NCBI GenBank assembly: GCA_039000515.1 | Contig: JBCFYV010000100.1 | Coordinates: 29,810,421 to 29,874,420, forward strand | Direction: 5' to 3' | Source of the DNA: Timema cristinae | Taxonomy: Eukaryota > Arthropoda > Insecta > Phasmatodea > Timematidae | DNA: 64,000 nucleotides | Part shown: one piece after another, positions 22,506-33,171 of the stretch | Position numbering within the stretch: the stretch's first letter is position 1 | Layout: every line of letters begins with the position of its first letter | Notes under the pieces: generated by a model | The model's input: only the letters and a program-made list of their open reading frames with translations | Told to the model about the DNA's origin: nothing | Databases searched by the model: none | Made by a program: the position numbers and the translations under genes

Positions 22506-22552
22506 TATATACCATAACCTGAAGGGTTGTTAGATGAGGTGATAAAAATAAA
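22506..22552 (+). repeat. Orphan SINE tail
   Basis: 'accataacctgaagggttgt' and 'tagatgaggtgataaaaa' are a decayed shared tail in plus orientation, back to back with the head of the preceding minus-strand copy. Confidence 0.6.
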
Positions 22553-22678
22553 CTAGATTAACTGTGACAGCCACAGATCACAATTATGAAAACTGTTTAA
22601 GTGTTTATAAGTGTTCAGCAAGTTTCTTCCCTCTAAATAAGACCGTAAAGTACCTGATTCCATGGATGGTAAAAATTA

Positions 22679-23036
22679 AACTTTCAACCCACAGGGAATT
22701 GACTCGCAATCTCTCGGAACTGGCCAGTCGACGCCTAAAACCAGCACCGGAGATATATATTTATTTGGCTGCGGCCAAGGCCTGCTCATAGAACAAGACG
22801 AAGGTTGTGGAGCATGTGTTTTTAAACTGAAAGCTCCCGACATGTTGTTTAAACTTCCAGAAGACGGTAGAGCTTGCGCTGGTCTTGGCACCGTTTGTAA
22901 ACAGTCGCGTGTTTACGGGGAGGATTATTCACAGGACCAGCGGAACTGCATAGCTGTCAAGTATGAGGAAACAAAACATGGCGGAAAACAGAAGAACTAC
23001 AATTTGAATTACTGGTCATATATTTTATGGACGTAA
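22679..23036 (+). CDS. Putative cysteine-rich coding exon, unknown protein
   Basis: This is the best host-gene candidate in the window. The frame is open from just after a stop at 22676-22678 to a stop at 23034-23036. Composition is clearly less AT-rich than the flanks. A splice acceptor-like 'ttcaacccacag' ends at 22694 and a donor-like 'caa|gtatgag' lies at 22960/22961, giving a 266 bp internal exon at 22695-22960. The translation includes 'GDIYLFGCGQGLLIEQDEGC', then 'GACVFKLKAPDMLFKLPEDG', then 'RACAGLGTVCKQSR'. It has at least six cysteines, suggesting a secreted disulfide-rich domain. The spacing loosely recalls the N-terminal domain of IGF-binding-protein-like proteins ('C..GL...D.CG.C.V'), but the canonical CGCC is incomplete. 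I do not claim that family. No neighbouring exons were found. Confidence 0.45.
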
Positions 23037-23965
23037 AAAAAAAAGTTAATATAAAAGGTTACGAACACGAATGTTCTGAAACGTTTTGTTTCATTTCGAT
23101 GTTCTTGATTGCCACAAAGGGAACATTAAGTTTTATACAATAAAGATTGATTCATCCTATGTTTACCAAAAATAGAAAGAGGAATCTGCACGAGCAGCGG
23201 AGAGATACAAACCCTAACAGAAACGTGTGCTACCTCATTGCAATTCAAATAACACCTGATTATCTGTTTAATAAAATTAGATGATACTTTTAGTTTTTTT
23301 TAGATTGTGATAGCTACGTTTATAAATTTTATTTAAATAATGAGAATTCCTTAGTTGATTATAATATGATAATATGGCTTCTGGTTTGTTATATTGAAAT
23401 AATGGTTCTTCTGGTCGGTTAAATTGTGAAAATAACACTTATAGTAGGTTCAATCGTTAAAATGGTTATTCATATTTAAGGAATAGTGCCTCAGGTAGGT
23501 TAAAGGTTTCAAGCCAACTCTATTACATTAAATCAAACCACTTTGTACGTTATATTAGCGACAAAGGCAGGACTCAGGAAGAGATTTAGAAAAAGGTGTT
23601 AGCTGAGAAGCTTTTAAGTGCAAATTCTTGTTTCCGAATCGTGTGGGATGGGTACAGAATACTTTGTCTAAATAGAGAAGTATTATAGTGTCTTGGTGTT
23701 CATGCGAGTCCCGGAAAGTTTGTGTATACGTTAAAATAGTATTATAAATGTTGAAAAATGTTTTTTAGTAAATAAAACTGTAATTTTATATAAAATATTT
23801 ATAAACATGATAATTTTTGTATATATAATTATATTTTGTTTTATGGACTAATTTTTAAATCAATTCATACAATATAAACATATTTTTAAAAAAAATCCTA
23901 GTTTCAACTAATGAACAAATTTAAAAAATATTATAGAATTTATTTTTTGTTGTTGTAATATTTGT
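23037..23965. other. AT-rich stretch downstream of the exon candidate
   Basis: I find no second exon, repeat terminus or clear polyadenylation context that I would assign. Confidence 0.4.
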
Positions 23966-23973
23966 GTCTATAG

Positions 23974-24702
23974 CAGGGGTCAGCAACTTGTTGTTCGCTA
24001 TCTACAGGGTGATTTCGCAGAAATTTATAGCTGATCACTTAGGAAGACCACATTGTCATTAAAAGTTGATAATTGAGTTTTATAAGCTCACAAATATATC
24101 AAGTACCTTAAAATAATATTTGAATGTGATAAAAACTACCTTGATCGGTTATAAATTGTTAGTGTATTAAAAAAAATAAAAAAATTTAATATAAGAATAT
24201 AACTTTCATTGATTATTTTTTCCCCATAAAAGTGGGGACAAGAGAAGGTCCTATTTGAGCAAAGAACACTTTTTAAGGAAGGTATAGATCGAAAAATAAA
24301 ACGTAAAAGGGAAGAAACGGCGAGTGTTGTTGGGACCTTTGATACATTTATTATGGGTGACCTGGTGGTCTAGGGGTAAGGTGTCAGACTTCTGTGCTGG
24401 GGTCCGGGGTTCAATCCTCGGTCCCAGCACAAGTTTTATCTGATTTCCAAACCCTTCCTTCACCTCTGACAAGATATTTTGTGAATGTGGGGAATGCCAG
24501 GCCTCCACCGTGGTTCGGATTCCACGTTAAACTGTAGGTCCTCCATTTCATCTCACAATCACCCTACCATTACACATTAGCGTAAGTGCGTATAACCCGA
24601 ACGGGTAGTAAGACGCGGTGCTAATAATAATAATAATAATATAATAATAATAAAATACATTTATTAATCGATCGCGGCCCAAAGAAATTTGCCAACACCT
24701 TC
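23974..24702. mobile_element. hAT-like non-autonomous element hosting a family A SINE
   Basis: The left end 'caggggtcagcaacttgttg' at 23974 is typical of hAT termini. The right end reads 'tttgccaacaccttc' and ends about 24702, an imperfect inverted match. 'gtctatag' (23966-23973) and 'tctatag' (24703-24709) flank it, fitting a hAT-type 8 bp duplication to within one base. Without the SINE it is about 415 bp and has no coding frame. Confidence 0.6.
24354..24654 (+). repeat. SINE family A, full-length, exact target duplication
   Basis: Starts 'gggtgacctggtggtctagg' and ends 'gcgtataacccgaacgggta', 'gtaagacgcggtgctaa' and (TAA)n. 'atacatttatta' is duplicated exactly at 24342-24353 and 24655-24666. 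The 85-codon minus-strand frame at 24251-24508 is its shadow. Confidence 0.95.
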
Positions 24703-24709
24703 TCTATAG

Positions 24710-25760
24710 CTTTCAAATTATTTAATCAACTCAAAATATAATTACGTTATTTATTAAAAACAAATTTTAACGTAATAATGAATTATCTACACCATAGGAA
24801 GCGAGGAATAAATGCGAAAGATATTCCTGTCTCATTTGATAGTGAAGGAGAGTCAGGCCTAAATCCTGGACGGGTAAGCTAAGGGTATGTTTTATCTCTT
24901 GATACAATGTAGGTACAGTACATGTTCTCTAAACCCTTAACGTTTTTATTCCTACTTCATTAGCGAGATAAGCTGTGAAGAAAAATAGAAGGTGTATCAT
25001 TTCAAGGGTTCTTAGAGATGAAAATTGTTAAATAAGAGTAATTTCAATCTCAACTAGTAGTGATCACAAATAATTTTAACATTGTCAAAAATATATTGCA
25101 TTCAACGCAGACAAAAATGCTACTGATTAAGAAAACTAGTCAATTTCTACAATAAAAAAATAATTAATTTTTCTCTTGCTCATAACAAATTTAAAATAAT
25201 TTTATCATTAAATATTACTCTAGTTTATCTCTGTATCTTTTAAAACATAAAGACAATATTAGCATCTTTACCTCTTGAATGTGTTTTATTTGACAAATAT
25301 TTTTTTCAAAATATACTTAATATTGGTTTTCAAAGAATTCAACAGTTAAACATAACCAACAATTCTGGTCTTGTTTATGTAATATTTATTAATTACAAAA
25401 CATTTTGTTGGACTTAATGTGTTTTTTTTATCATAACTTATCAAATGTTAATGTGCTTATTTTTAACTTACAAGGATTATTTAACTTAATTTGTGTATTT
25501 TAATAATTTCCAATACAATCTTTAAGTATTTATGATTTTAACTATTTGTTCAGCGATAATATAATTCACTAAGCCTTAATTAAATGCTAATTTTACTATC
25601 ATTAACTAATTTTCGCACAACATTATATTAAAAGTGTAGGTCCCCCCCCGCCCCTTATTTTATGTTAATATTAGATTATTGAATAGTTGTTGAATATATT
25701 GCATAAGATTAGCAATATTAGGGGAAATACTTTTTAAATTAAGAAGAAACGTTATTACTA
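24710..25760. other. AT-rich stretch, nothing recognised
   Basis: I see no repeat ends, tRNA boxes or plausible exons. There is a C-rich run at 25643-25655. Confidence 0.4.
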
Positions 25761-25763
25761 AAT

Positions 25764-26000
25764 TTCAGGACACCCTTGATAGATATTTAATAACTGTTGA
25801 TATTAATATGCGAAGAAAATTAAATTATATATATCGGAGCAATATTTTATATATTTTGGTGAAAACATGTTTTTCTATAAGAACTGCAAAAAATCTGCCT
25901 TTAGCTCGCGTCCACTACACTCTCATCTTAAGTATACTCTGGCTAATGCGTGTGAGATCGATAACATGTTTTCTTTCCACCAGTTGGCTTTTTTAAAATG
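25764..26000 (+). repeat. Unclassified interspersed repeat G, copy 1
   Basis: 'caggacacccttgatagata', 'taactgttgatattaatatg', 'gagcaatattttatatattt' and 'gaactgcaaaaaatctgcct' recur in order at 39138-39310 and 60580-60800. No termini or coding capacity were identified. It could be a conserved part of a DNA transposon. The 62-codon frame here is not conserved in the other copies. Confidence 0.55.
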
Positions 26001-26689
26001 AGTATTTCCCCTGTCGAGAATTTCCTGACATAAATATAAATCCCTCTACATCCACCAAGGTCTTTTGTAAAACAGCTCGATAAAAAGAGAACGTCCCCCT
26101 TCCTCTTCGTCCCGAAATGGTGATATCAGAAACCACCTTGTTGCGCGAGTAATGTTCTTCCCACAGTTGGCAGAGTAACCCATCTGGCCATTGAACAGTG
26201 AATAATATTCCGTAAGAGGTATATTTATGTTGGTGTATTTTTGTTCAAAGAAATCGAAATACAAACCATTGATGTGAAATCGAATTCTAGAACGTAACTG
26301 AGTGGAATTGTAAATTTAAGTATAAAATGAATTGTGTGGAAAAAAAAAAGATAATGATTTCTTACAGCGGTGGTTTAGGGCGTCAGGCTCGTAATAGACT
26401 GGCGTATAGAGAGTGGAAAGGTAACGTCTAGAATATACTCTCTTCTATAATGTGGATACACTTCCTATATAGATGCACATAATTAGGTTGCCTATCCATA
26501 GGGACTATATCTTCTAGTTTAAGATTGTTTTGGTGGAAGTATTTTCGTGACAGTTCTAGATTATTCTGCGGAATAATCTCTGTAAAATATATCACTGTGT
26601 TTTTTTGAATATTTTAAATCAAAACAAGACTCAAATGACATTGGTTTCCAGTATTTATTCGTAGTAGTAATAATATTCGTAGTTTTTTC
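26001..26689. other. Unassigned stretch
   Basis: The 72-codon minus-strand frame at 26046-26264 has no recognisable motif. A tRNA head-like fragment occurs near 26369-26395 ('ggtttagggcgtcaggctcg'). Confidence 0.35.
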
Positions 26690-26912
26690 TTAGCACCCGT
26701 TTGAGCTTACGCTTATGTACTAATGACGCTAATGGTTTCAAGGATTTGGAAGGTTATATTTAGAGGAAATGTACCCGAATTAGCGTGACAGGTGAGTGAA
26801 AACCAGTTTGAAAAACCACCCAACTGAGATTCAAACATTGATTTCCCCGTCATCAGAATTCTAGTTCACTGTGAGAGTAGGGCCTTTAGACCATGTGACC
26901 ACCGAAACGGGA
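26690..26912 (-). repeat. SINE family B, near full-length
   Basis: The tail has lost the 'gtcttacta' block ('cttagcacccgtttgagctt'). The body 'aaaaccacccaactgagatt' and the head 'gaccatgtgaccaccgaaac' are clear. Confidence 0.8.
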
Positions 26913-27398
26913 CTATTAGTATTAAATGGGCAGGGTTATCTCATAGCATGAATTATTGATAACATATGTTCATAACAGTTTTCTTGGCTCTAAGTTGGCA
27001 CATATAACTATCTGATTGGATGTGCGATCATTTTGAGATCTATAGTAGTAGCATCTTCCATAGTCAAGAGTTCCTAAGAGTCATATTTAATATTTATACG
27101 GATATTGCCAAGAATAAGAATAAATGTTGGGCAAATTTGATCGCATAACAATTTTAGCACCTAAAAGATTGTAAAACACTATTTTTTCAGAGTGTGTTTT
27201 ATTTTATTTTTGTCACGAATAAAATAAACGATTTATTTTATTTTCCAACAAGGTCCATTAGAAAGCATGTATGTGAATATATTTCTTAGTTTTGGTGAGT
27301 TCTGTGATGCAAATTTGAATAGTTTGTATTCAGAAAAGTACTCCTTGACTATAATAATAATTTTTCCTTTTTCATTAGTGTGATTGTGAAGATTTTTT

Positions 27399-27437
27399 TT
27401 GCACCATGTGGGCTTACTACCCTTTCGGGTTGTACAC
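27399..27437 (-). repeat. Orphan SINE tail (minus)
   Basis: 'gcaccatgtgggcttactac' and 'cctttcgggttgtacac' are the reverse-complement shared tail only, inserted into otherwise unrelated sequence. Confidence 0.75.
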
Positions 27438-27639
27438 TGTGAAGATTGTTAACGTCTAAGTTATTATAAATAATTACTTCGCATGTGTTCGCAAACCAAA
27501 AAGGGCGGATCTTACAATTCTGTCTTTCCTCATGTTGGTCCATTATGTATCTGGGGCTACAGCCGAAAAGATTTGATGGATTTTGTTCAAATTTGATAAT
27601 TATATCTAATATGGTTATGATCCAGTTGAAATAAACAAA

Positions 27640-28240
27640 TTATATGAAATTTTGTTTGTTTGGGATACCCAAAAAACCCACTGAAAGCTAATTGAAGTAT
27701 ATTTGACTGATACATGAGGCAGGGTGTGGGTTGGATGTCACTTATCAGATACTTTCGAAATTCATAGTGGATTGAAACAAGGAGCTGTACTTTCCCCATT
27801 ACGTCTCTATTAGGATAATAGTAAGGATTGACATTAAACGGTTCAATGCAGCTATTCCATTTCGCCTGCTGTCAGTTATCTATGGTGGTGAAACATGGTC
27901 TCTTTCTTTACACGACGAAAATAGATTTAAGGTTTTCGAAAACAAGGTGCCTAGAAAGATTTATGGTCCAAAAAGGGATGATAATATTGAGGAGTAGAGG
28001 AGGTTACATTATGATGAGTCACATACCCTGTACTCACCACAAGACATTGTTAAGATAATCAAATCTCACAGAAGCGCGAATGGAAGAATCTAGAACCGTG
28101 ACTGACGAACCCAATATAAAAGACCATTGGGTATAACTAGACACAGATGAGAGGATAAACAATATAGGGATGGGTGGCGTACTTTTATAGGTGTGGCAAT
28201 GAACTTTCGGGCTCCTAACGCCATATAGTATTTAGATAAG
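27640..28240 (+). pseudogene. Non-LTR retrotransposon RT relic with internal deletion
   Basis: At 27754-27798 the frame reads 'FEIHSGLKQGAVLSPL', the conserved SGLKQG/LSPL motif of LINE reverse transcriptase. From about 27850 a second block gives 'GGETWSLSLHDENRFKVFEN', then 'KVPRKIYGPKRDDNIEE' and 'LHYDESHTLYSPQDIVK'. The end gives 'RDGWRTFIGVAMNFRAPNAI', finishing at 'cgccatatagta'. The segment that should carry the catalytic DD motif between 'LSPL' and 'GGETW' is missing. Stops and frameshifts are present. It is related to the minus-strand fragment at 18051-18663. The 70-codon minus frame and 76-codon plus frame here are partial readings of this relic. Confidence 0.85.
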
Positions 28241-28244
28241 CTAT

Positions 28245-28660
28245 CATTAATCTAAGATATTTTGTAATGTCTGAATTTCATAGCCTTTTATTTGAAAACT
28301 GAAAAGCCATGTTGTCACAATGTCGGTAAAAAAAATTCAATCCTTAGTCCCTTTAATTAGTCATGTAAAGAAATCATACAATGATCTATAAGTAAGTATT
28401 GTCGAAGGCATTTAATAATATTGTGGATTAACTTTATAATTAATAAATCAACGAAGAAATATTTCTATAATCTCCAATGTTAGTGACTTTGAATCCATAT
28501 TGGGGGTTGACAGTGGGCTAGCTATACTAATATAGATTAATGATATTTTCTTACTTAATAATAATGGTTTGGTTACTAAATATTAGGTGGAGGTTTGAGG
28601 AGGGTAAATAGCATGGAGAAAGACTTAAATTTTTTTTATACTGAATCAAATGTTTAAAAC
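28245..28660. other. AT-rich stretch, nothing recognised
   Basis: It follows the LINE 3' end. No tail expansion or further element was recognised. Confidence 0.4.
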
Positions 28661-28943
28661 ACACCCTATTGCATCCCGGCATAGATCTGAACCCGAAACC
28701 TCATCACTGGCAATCCATTTCATTTAATGAGGACTTTCTACGAGGACTTTTTAATTATTGTACTGGTGGTACTTCTCTGATTACCCGGTACTTTCATATG
28801 CAACACGTGCGATATCGGAGGTCATTGCAAGCTATACGTACCCTCGAGCCCATCCGGAGCCCAGTCTTCGATCCCCTGACCTAGGGCCAGTTCTATTCTG
28901 GGAAAATATCTCCTCCTCTCTAAACCCCTTCCTCTCTTCCTTT
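28661..28943. other. Less AT-rich patch with overlapping short frames
   Basis: Two overlapping plus-strand frames (71 and 68 codons) cross here. The patch ends in a strong pyrimidine tract, 'cttcctctcttccttttacag', at 28929-28949 or so. It contains tRNA head-like words ('gatctgaacccgaaacctca') that could be a degenerate minus-strand SINE head. No function is assigned. Confidence 0.35.
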
Positions 28944-29069
28944 TACAGCGGCCCATCATCATAGCCCAGCAATTTGCAAAGGAAATAGAAGTTTGGCAAG
29001 CAATTAAAGGGAGGAACTTTCTACACTTAGTTAGTTACCTCACGCAAACATTTCGCGAGTCGGCTTAAT
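28944..29069 (+). CDS. Possible terminal exon (weak)
   Basis: After the acceptor-like 'ccttttacag' the frame 'cgg ccc atc atc ata gcc' stays open for about 40 codons, giving 'RPIIIAQQFAKEIEVWQAIK', then 'GRNFLHLVSYLTQTFRESA' and a stop. The polypyrimidine tract is the best in the window and the peptide has balanced composition. No homology is recognised, and the upstream exon is not identified. It may be chance. Confidence 0.2.
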
Positions 29070-29526
29070 AAAAAAAAACCCAGCATATATCTGATGAAAT
29101 CGAATCAATGTTAATGAAATCATCCTCATGACCTGATTCGTTAAGAAGAATAAATCATTTGATACTGGGGAAAATCGGTGAATCGTTTTGTAAAAAAGAG
29201 GAAAATAGTTTAAATAATTTCAAACTGATGAGGAAATAAACACGTATTGAGGTTATCTCAATATACGAGCAATAAAATTGTGATTACAAGATGGTTTGAC
29301 TAAGGCTTAGAAATATTAAATTGTTTAATGTTAAAATATGTTTCTATTTCCTACATTAACTTCTGAACCTACTGATTAAAACCCTTAAATTTTTATTTTA
29401 TACAATTTGGCACTGCACGTTTCTTCAATAATCACATTATAAAATATTCCAGCAGGATTAAATTAAATAATTAATTTGTTAAATCACTTCGTTAATTAAT
29501 GAAGCCGTTCATTCTTTGCATTTATA
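29070..29526. other. AT-rich stretch, nothing recognised
   Basis: No supported feature. Confidence 0.4.
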
Positions 29527-29753
29527 ATATGCCTTAAAGCGTCACTCTCGTGTTGGACTAAACTGCCGATGACAAGGAGATTGGGGTTTGAATCCCAGTC
29601 GGGCTTACGGAGGTTTTGTTTTTCAAAAATTGTTTTACTCTCTCCATCTACGCAAATGTGGGTACATTTTCTCTCAATTCAGCATTCCTTACCTTAACTC
29701 ATTAGTGTAATTAGTACCGTATAATCTGAGCAGGTACTAAAACGCGGTGCTAA
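29527..29753 (+). repeat. SINE family B, head partly missing
   Basis: It begins within the head at 'gccttaaagcgtcactctcg'. Box B is 'ggtttgaatcccagtcggg'. The body is 'tctacgcaaatgtgggtaca' and the tail 'ctgagcaggtactaaaacgc' still ends 'ggtgctaaaa'. Confidence 0.85.
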
Positions 29754-29800
29754 AAATTCTACTTTAAATTTTAGCATTAAGCTACATCATAGAAAAAACC

Positions 29801-30075
29801 TTTATATATATATATATATATATATGTACTTACATACATATACATATATATATATATACTTACATACATCCAAATATATACTTACATACATATAAATATA
29901 TATACTTACATAGATATAACATATATATGTACTTACATACGTATACATATATATATATATATACTTACATACATCCAAATATATACTTACATACATATAA
30001 ATATATATGCACTTACATACATATACCTATATATGTACTTACATACATATACATATTTATGTACTTACATATATT
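29801..30075. repeat. TA-rich minisatellite with 'acttacatacata' units
   Basis: It starts as pure TA and becomes an irregular array of 'tacttacatacatataaata' and 'ttacatacatccaaatatat' type units. The minus-strand 64-codon frame is repeat translation. Confidence 0.95.
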
Positions 30076-30740
30076 TAATAACGTTATATATTCTTAAAGT
30101 GCCACGTCACTAGTATAGGGGTAGCTAAATTTTTTACTGCGAAAGAATAAGGATGTTTATTTACATTATTTTGAACTTGTCTGACAAACGTTTCCGAATC
30201 ACGGTGAGAGGAGTTTGTTATTTTTTAATCCCGAGTAAACACACGTTTTAACACGTATGCCGTATCAAAGTGTAAAGTTATGAATTGTTTATGTGTTCCT
30301 GTTAAAGTCAAATGCTCAAGACGCTATATGTTTATGTTTAATCAATTCATTCAAATTTACTGGTTGAAAGAAACTGAAAAAAGAAAACCCATCAATTTAA
30401 TAAAGGGAAATCTCTAAATAGTGGACACCTTCCGAGGTAAAAAAAAAAATCTCGCTACCAAGAAATGTCTGTTACACGAAACTTTACACTGTGAATTTTA
30501 ACTACAATAATCTAATTACTGCATTGTGCAGTATTGTGGGTAGGATATTTATGACTGATAGATAACATTACTTGTTCCTTACTGTACACATTGCATAATA
30601 CACAGAACAATACACAAATGGAATAAATTATGAACAGTAGGCATTCTCTACTGTATGTGTGCACACTGCTGGAACAACCCCGGCTGATGGCCCTGACGGG
30701 GAGGGAGATAAGACTTTTAAGTACCGAAATAATTACTACA
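30076..30740. other. Unassigned stretch
   Basis: I recognise no repeat end or coding frame. It includes a moderately less AT-rich patch at 30660-30710. Confidence 0.4.
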
Positions 30741-30966
30741 TTAGTCCCATGGCTTCTTTGGTGCTGACTGACAGCTCACAGATGACTTCTGACAGTCAAC
30801 ATTTAGGTATATACCTAAATTTGGACTCTCAGAGGTGACAGCTGCTAAACACATGTTTTTGCAGATTATATGGTTTGGCGTAGGGATACATAATTTGGTC
30901 CGGTAACTTTTCAAAGCCGTCAGCTGTCAGCTGTGATCTGTCACTCAGCACCAAAGAAGCCATGGC
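30741..30966. mobile_element. Tc1/mariner-type MITE, copy 2
   Basis: It is collinear with copy 1 at 5353-5586: 'atggcttctttggtgctgac', the palindrome 'tttaggtatatacctaaa', 'cagctgctaaacaca', 'tagggatacataatttggt' and the right inverted repeat 'cagcaccaaagaagccatgg'. The outermost bases have decayed, so the TA duplication is not visible. Confidence 0.85.
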
Positions 30967-31081
30967 TATTTTGGAAAAATTAAATTAGAGGGGGAGTGTA
31001 ATAACTCTAACTGGTTGTAATAAGAGGTGTTAAAAAAACAGAGGGGGTGGAGGAATTGCTTACAATTCACGCAAAACAATA

Positions 31082-31360
31082 TTATTATTATTAGCACCAC
31101 GTCTTACTACCCGTTCGGGTTATACGCACTTACGCTAATGTGTAATGGTTGGGTGATAGTGAGATGAAATGGAGGAGCTACAGTTTAATGTGGAATCCGA
31201 ACCACGGTGGAGGCCTGGCATTCCCCACATTCACAAGATGTCTTGTCAGAGGTTAAGGAAGGGTTTGGTAATCAGATAAATTTGTGCCGGGACCGAGGAT
31301 TGAACCCTGGACCCCAGCATAGAAGTCCGACACCTTACCACTAGACCACCAGGTCAACCC
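31082..31360 (-). repeat. SINE family A, full-length
   Basis: Minus-strand copy, (ATT)n and tail at left, head 'tgacctggtggtctagtggt' at right. 'cgcaaaacaata' (31070-31081) and 'cgcaaaataata' (31361-31372) are a 12 bp target duplication with one mismatch. Confidence 0.95.
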
Positions 31361-31372
31361 GCAAAATAATAG

Positions 31373-31781
31373 CATTCGTGATATTCCTACAGTAAAATAC
31401 TGTATTTTTGACTGGTGTTTTCAATATTTTCTGGTGTTAAGAGATTGTTATGCGAATATATGCGAGTCTATCAGTGCCGTGTCCGTTATTGGGAAGTTGT
31501 TTGACTATAAGCGCACATGTTATTTTGCCGGGGAAATTTAAGCTGTCCGCTATAAAGAAGTTTCTAATATTCAAAGGTTGCCGTTTAGGGAGGGTCCACA
31601 GTAATTTAAATATCTTTACTTCTCAATAAAAGCAGTCATATATTTTCATAAACAAACTAAAGAGAAGTATATTCATTTTGATATTTAGGGCCTTATATTT
31701 TAAATATATTAGTTTTTTTTTTTAAATTATTGACAGTTACCATCATGGTTAATAATGACTTTACTTTTTTTAAATAATATA
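31373..31781. other. Unassigned stretch
   Basis: Nothing recognised; AT-rich. Confidence 0.4.
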
Positions 31782-32117
31782 GCATATATGACTGGGAGGG
31801 ACTTTAACATCCAGGTTAGGTCGCCTTATGTGTAGACTATAAGCTACCCTGTTTGACATAAAGTTAGCCAGGTTACACCTATGTGGATGGTCTACACGCC
31901 GCGTCGTACCCACAATGAGATTATGTGATGATGGTTATTATGAAGTTGTGGAGCCGGGGTGTGTCGCAACCTAACTTAAACCTAACTAGCCAAACCCTGG
32001 TGACCATAGGGATTATTTTCATAAAGGTAAAATAATGCTCAAGGTACCAGCAGGGAATCAAACCCAAGACCCCTAGGTTCGTAGTCAAGTACGCCGACCA
32101 CTGCACTACGGGGTCGG
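31782..32117 (-). repeat. SINE family E, copy 3, best preserved
   Basis: On the minus strand the head 'ccgaccccgtagtgcagtgg' and box B 'gggtttgattccctgctggt' start the element at 32117. The body passes through 'tggtcaccagggtttggct' and ends 'agtccctcccagtcatatat' at 31782. Length is 336 bp. The minus-strand 61-codon frame is part of it. Confidence 0.8.
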
Positions 32118-32124
32118 TTAACGG

Positions 32125-32830
32125 CTTAACTTAGGGGTAGAGATGAGTACGGTAGTTTAAAGTTGAGAGAAATTGCACGTAAACTTTCGTAGAGAGAGTA
32201 GTGGAAAACAACAGGGATAAATCACATTGGAAAAATCATCCCCAAGTGCATTTGTCTGAGATTTGACTCTCGACTTCCTCATCACCATCAATACTGTTTA
32301 TTGTAATACTGACGCCTCGGACTATATTATCACCGTTGTAGGTTAATCCTCTACTTTTGTTTTATTTGTTCACAAGCATACTCAAGTACTGACAATCATA
32401 TAGCTGACTTAATTTCTTATTAATTAAGACGTTCAACACAAATGCTTAACTTAACCTAACTAGCTTAACCTAAGTTGTAGGAATTAGAGCAGCAGCTTAG
32501 AGGAAAATCACCTCAATTGGAGTGTCGAAAGAACGAAGAAAAACCAAATTTAAATCAGAAATAGAAATTCATTCCAAGTTCATCCGGTCAAGATCTGAGC
32601 GCTTCAACCTACCCATCATCGACGACCAAGTGAATAGTGAATCTAACTGCTTAAACCACTTGACCATCACTGGGGGTACATGCGTATCAAAATAGCTAGC
32701 CTAGAGAATATTGAAGGTATATTTTAAGAAAATGCACCAGTATTCATCAAAGGAGGGGGTGAAAAACCATTTTAAAAAACAACTCCTAGCGTACCTGGTT
32801 TGAAACCTCAGCGAACTAATCTTCTAATTC
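32125..32830 (-). repeat. Three degenerate family B-like bodies in series
   Basis: Minus-strand family B landmarks occur at 32125-32290 ('ctttcgtagagagagtagtg', 'atcatccccaagtgc'), 32455-32678 ('catccggtcaagatctgagc' to 'cttgaccatcactgg') and 32700-32830. All are heavily decayed and boundaries are uncertain. Confidence 0.45.
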
Positions 32831-32926
32831 TTTAGATAATGTTAATACAAATTGTTTTTACTGAGAACTCTAAAACTCATAATTTAGGAAAATTCAATTA
32901 TCCTGTATGATAGTTTTTGTTTAGTT

Positions 32927-33171
32927 TAGCATTTTATCTTACTACCCATTAGGGCTACATGCTTATATACTAATTATGTTAATGGGTCAGGGACAATGAA
33001 GGGTGAATTTAAGGGAAGTGTACTCACATTTGCGTTCAGACAGAAAGAGAGAGAGGGGAAATCATTTAAGAAAAAACACCATCAATACATACAACTGGGA
33101 TCGAACCACGACCTTCCAGCCATCTGGAGTCGAATCTATTGCAAAAATAGCAGCATAGAACATGTGGGCAT
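32927..33171 (-). repeat. SINE family B, full-length
   Basis: The tail 'gcattttatcttactaccca' and 'ttagggctacatgc' is at left. The body is 'gtactcacatttgcgttcag', with 'actgggatcgaaccacgacc' as box B and the head at right. The 67-codon frame is SINE-derived. Confidence 0.8.
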
